Source of the DNA: Microbacterium sp. lyk4-40-TSB-66
GTDB taxonomy: Bacteria; Actinomycetota; Actinomycetes; Actinomycetales; Microbacteriaceae
Reading direction: 5' to 3'
Assembly (NCBI RefSeq): GCF_030209475.1
Contig: NZ_JARVRW010000002.1
Coordinates: forward strand, 186,001-250,000
DNA: 64,000 nt
Below the pieces are notes generated by a model, which was not told the origin of the DNA, searched no databases, and saw only the letters and a list, made by a program, of their open reading frames with translations. Shown here piece after piece: positions 63,547-64,000 of the stretch. The position numbers and the translations under genes were made by a program. Numbering within the stretch: position 1 is the stretch's first letter; each line of letters begins with the position of its first letter.

Positions 63547-64000
63547 ATGACCGATGTCCTCGCGCGCCCGCGCCCCGAACCGACCGTGCTGCAGGCCCTG
63601 CGTTCGCCACGACTGCTCACACGCGAGGTGCTCGCCGGCCTCGTCGTGGCCATCGCACTCATCCCCGAGGCCATCGCGTTCTCGATCATCGCCGGCGTCG
63701 ACCCGCGCCTCGGATTGTTCTCGTCGTTCGTGATGGCCGTCGCCATCGCGTTCCTCGGCGGGCGCCCCGCGATGATCTCCGCCGCCACCGGCGCGATCGC
63801 CCTCGTGATCGCCCCGGTCGCCCGCGAGCACGGCGTCGACTACCTTCTCGCGACGGTGATCCTCGGCGGCATCCTGCAGGTGGCCCTCGGACTCCTCGGT
63901 GTCGCCAAGCTCATGCGCTACATCCCTCGCAGCGTCATGGTCGGCTTCGTCAACGCGCTGGCGATCCTCATCTTCACCGCCCAGGTGCCGCAGCTCATCG
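63547..64000 (+). CDS. SulP family anion transporter, 5' part
   Basis: The first 151 residues of a gene cut by the window end. ATG 63547 has GGAG seven bases upstream. [43 protein letters not shown] is the conserved SulP N-terminus, followed by [28 protein letters not shown] and [21 protein letters not shown]. The family imports sulfate, bicarbonate or other anions; which one cannot be told, nor whether a STAS domain is present beyond the window. Confidence 0.9.
   Translation, partial: MTDVLARPRPEPTVLQALRSPRLLTREVLAGLVVAIALIPEAIAFSIIAGVDPRLGLFSSFVMAVAIAFLGGRPAMISAATGAIALVIAPVAREHGVDYLLATVILGGILQVALGLLGVAKLMRYIPRSVMVGFVNALAILIFTAQVPQLI

Overview
The window is about 70% G+C, codes densely on both strands and uses many GTG starts with 4-base GTGA/ATGA overlaps. 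Gene content includes class-E-type LAXTG surface proteins, a bifunctional PBP with PASTA domains, an aspartokinase with an internal start, thrE, a DasR-type regulator and a small actinobacterial SRP RNA. Together these point to a high-GC actinobacterium, most likely Microbacteriaceae (Microbacterium or a close relative; inference). It reads as ordinary chromosome: no phage, insertion sequence, CRISPR array or obvious genomic island was seen.

Layout. 0-7.2 kb: cell-envelope genes (two sortase substrates, RidA, DUF4177, a class A PBP and a metallophosphoesterase). 7.4-18 kb: tRNA-Pro, a HAD phosphatase, a FadR-type regulator with a siderophore-interacting protein, then galE, tdk, mqo, asd, lysC and thrE (central and aspartate-family metabolism plus amino-acid export). 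18-22 kb: a minisatellite, then recR-dnaX. 22-30.6 kb: GH65 phosphorylase with beta-phosphoglucomutase, and an N-acetylglucosamine system (EIIA, EIICB, nagB, nagA) facing a DasR-like repressor across a perfect dre-type palindrome. 30.6-35.5 kb: ackA-pta, a DeoR regulator and a NUDIX gene cut short by an amber codon. 35.6-41 kb: a Frc-like sugar ABC operon with PfkB kinase and divergent LacI regulator. 41-48 kb: SRP RNA, then an amine-utilisation cluster (IclR, two APC permeases, copper amine oxidase, a His-rich membrane protein). 48-57 kb: a mannoside cluster (GH38, ABC transporter, ROK regulator, ROK kinase). 57-64 kb: MoxR-DUF58-transglutaminase, tRNA-Ser, NUDIX, GNAT, MerR and the start of a SulP transporter.

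How it works together. Several blocks are complete sugar or amino-sugar uptake-and-entry modules, each with its own regulator and a visible operator. Acetate released by NagA could be handled by the nearby ackA-pta pair (inference).

The most unusual signal is not a gene. The 7-mer GGATGCC/GGCATCC occurs roughly 100 times by hand count, several-fold more than base composition predicts. It is nearly balanced between strands and forms the arms of hairpins at several gene ends. Other points of interest: a family of three intergenic palindromes, a NagB lacking a catalytic glutamate, the amber-truncated NUDIX gene, and several sharply defined operators.
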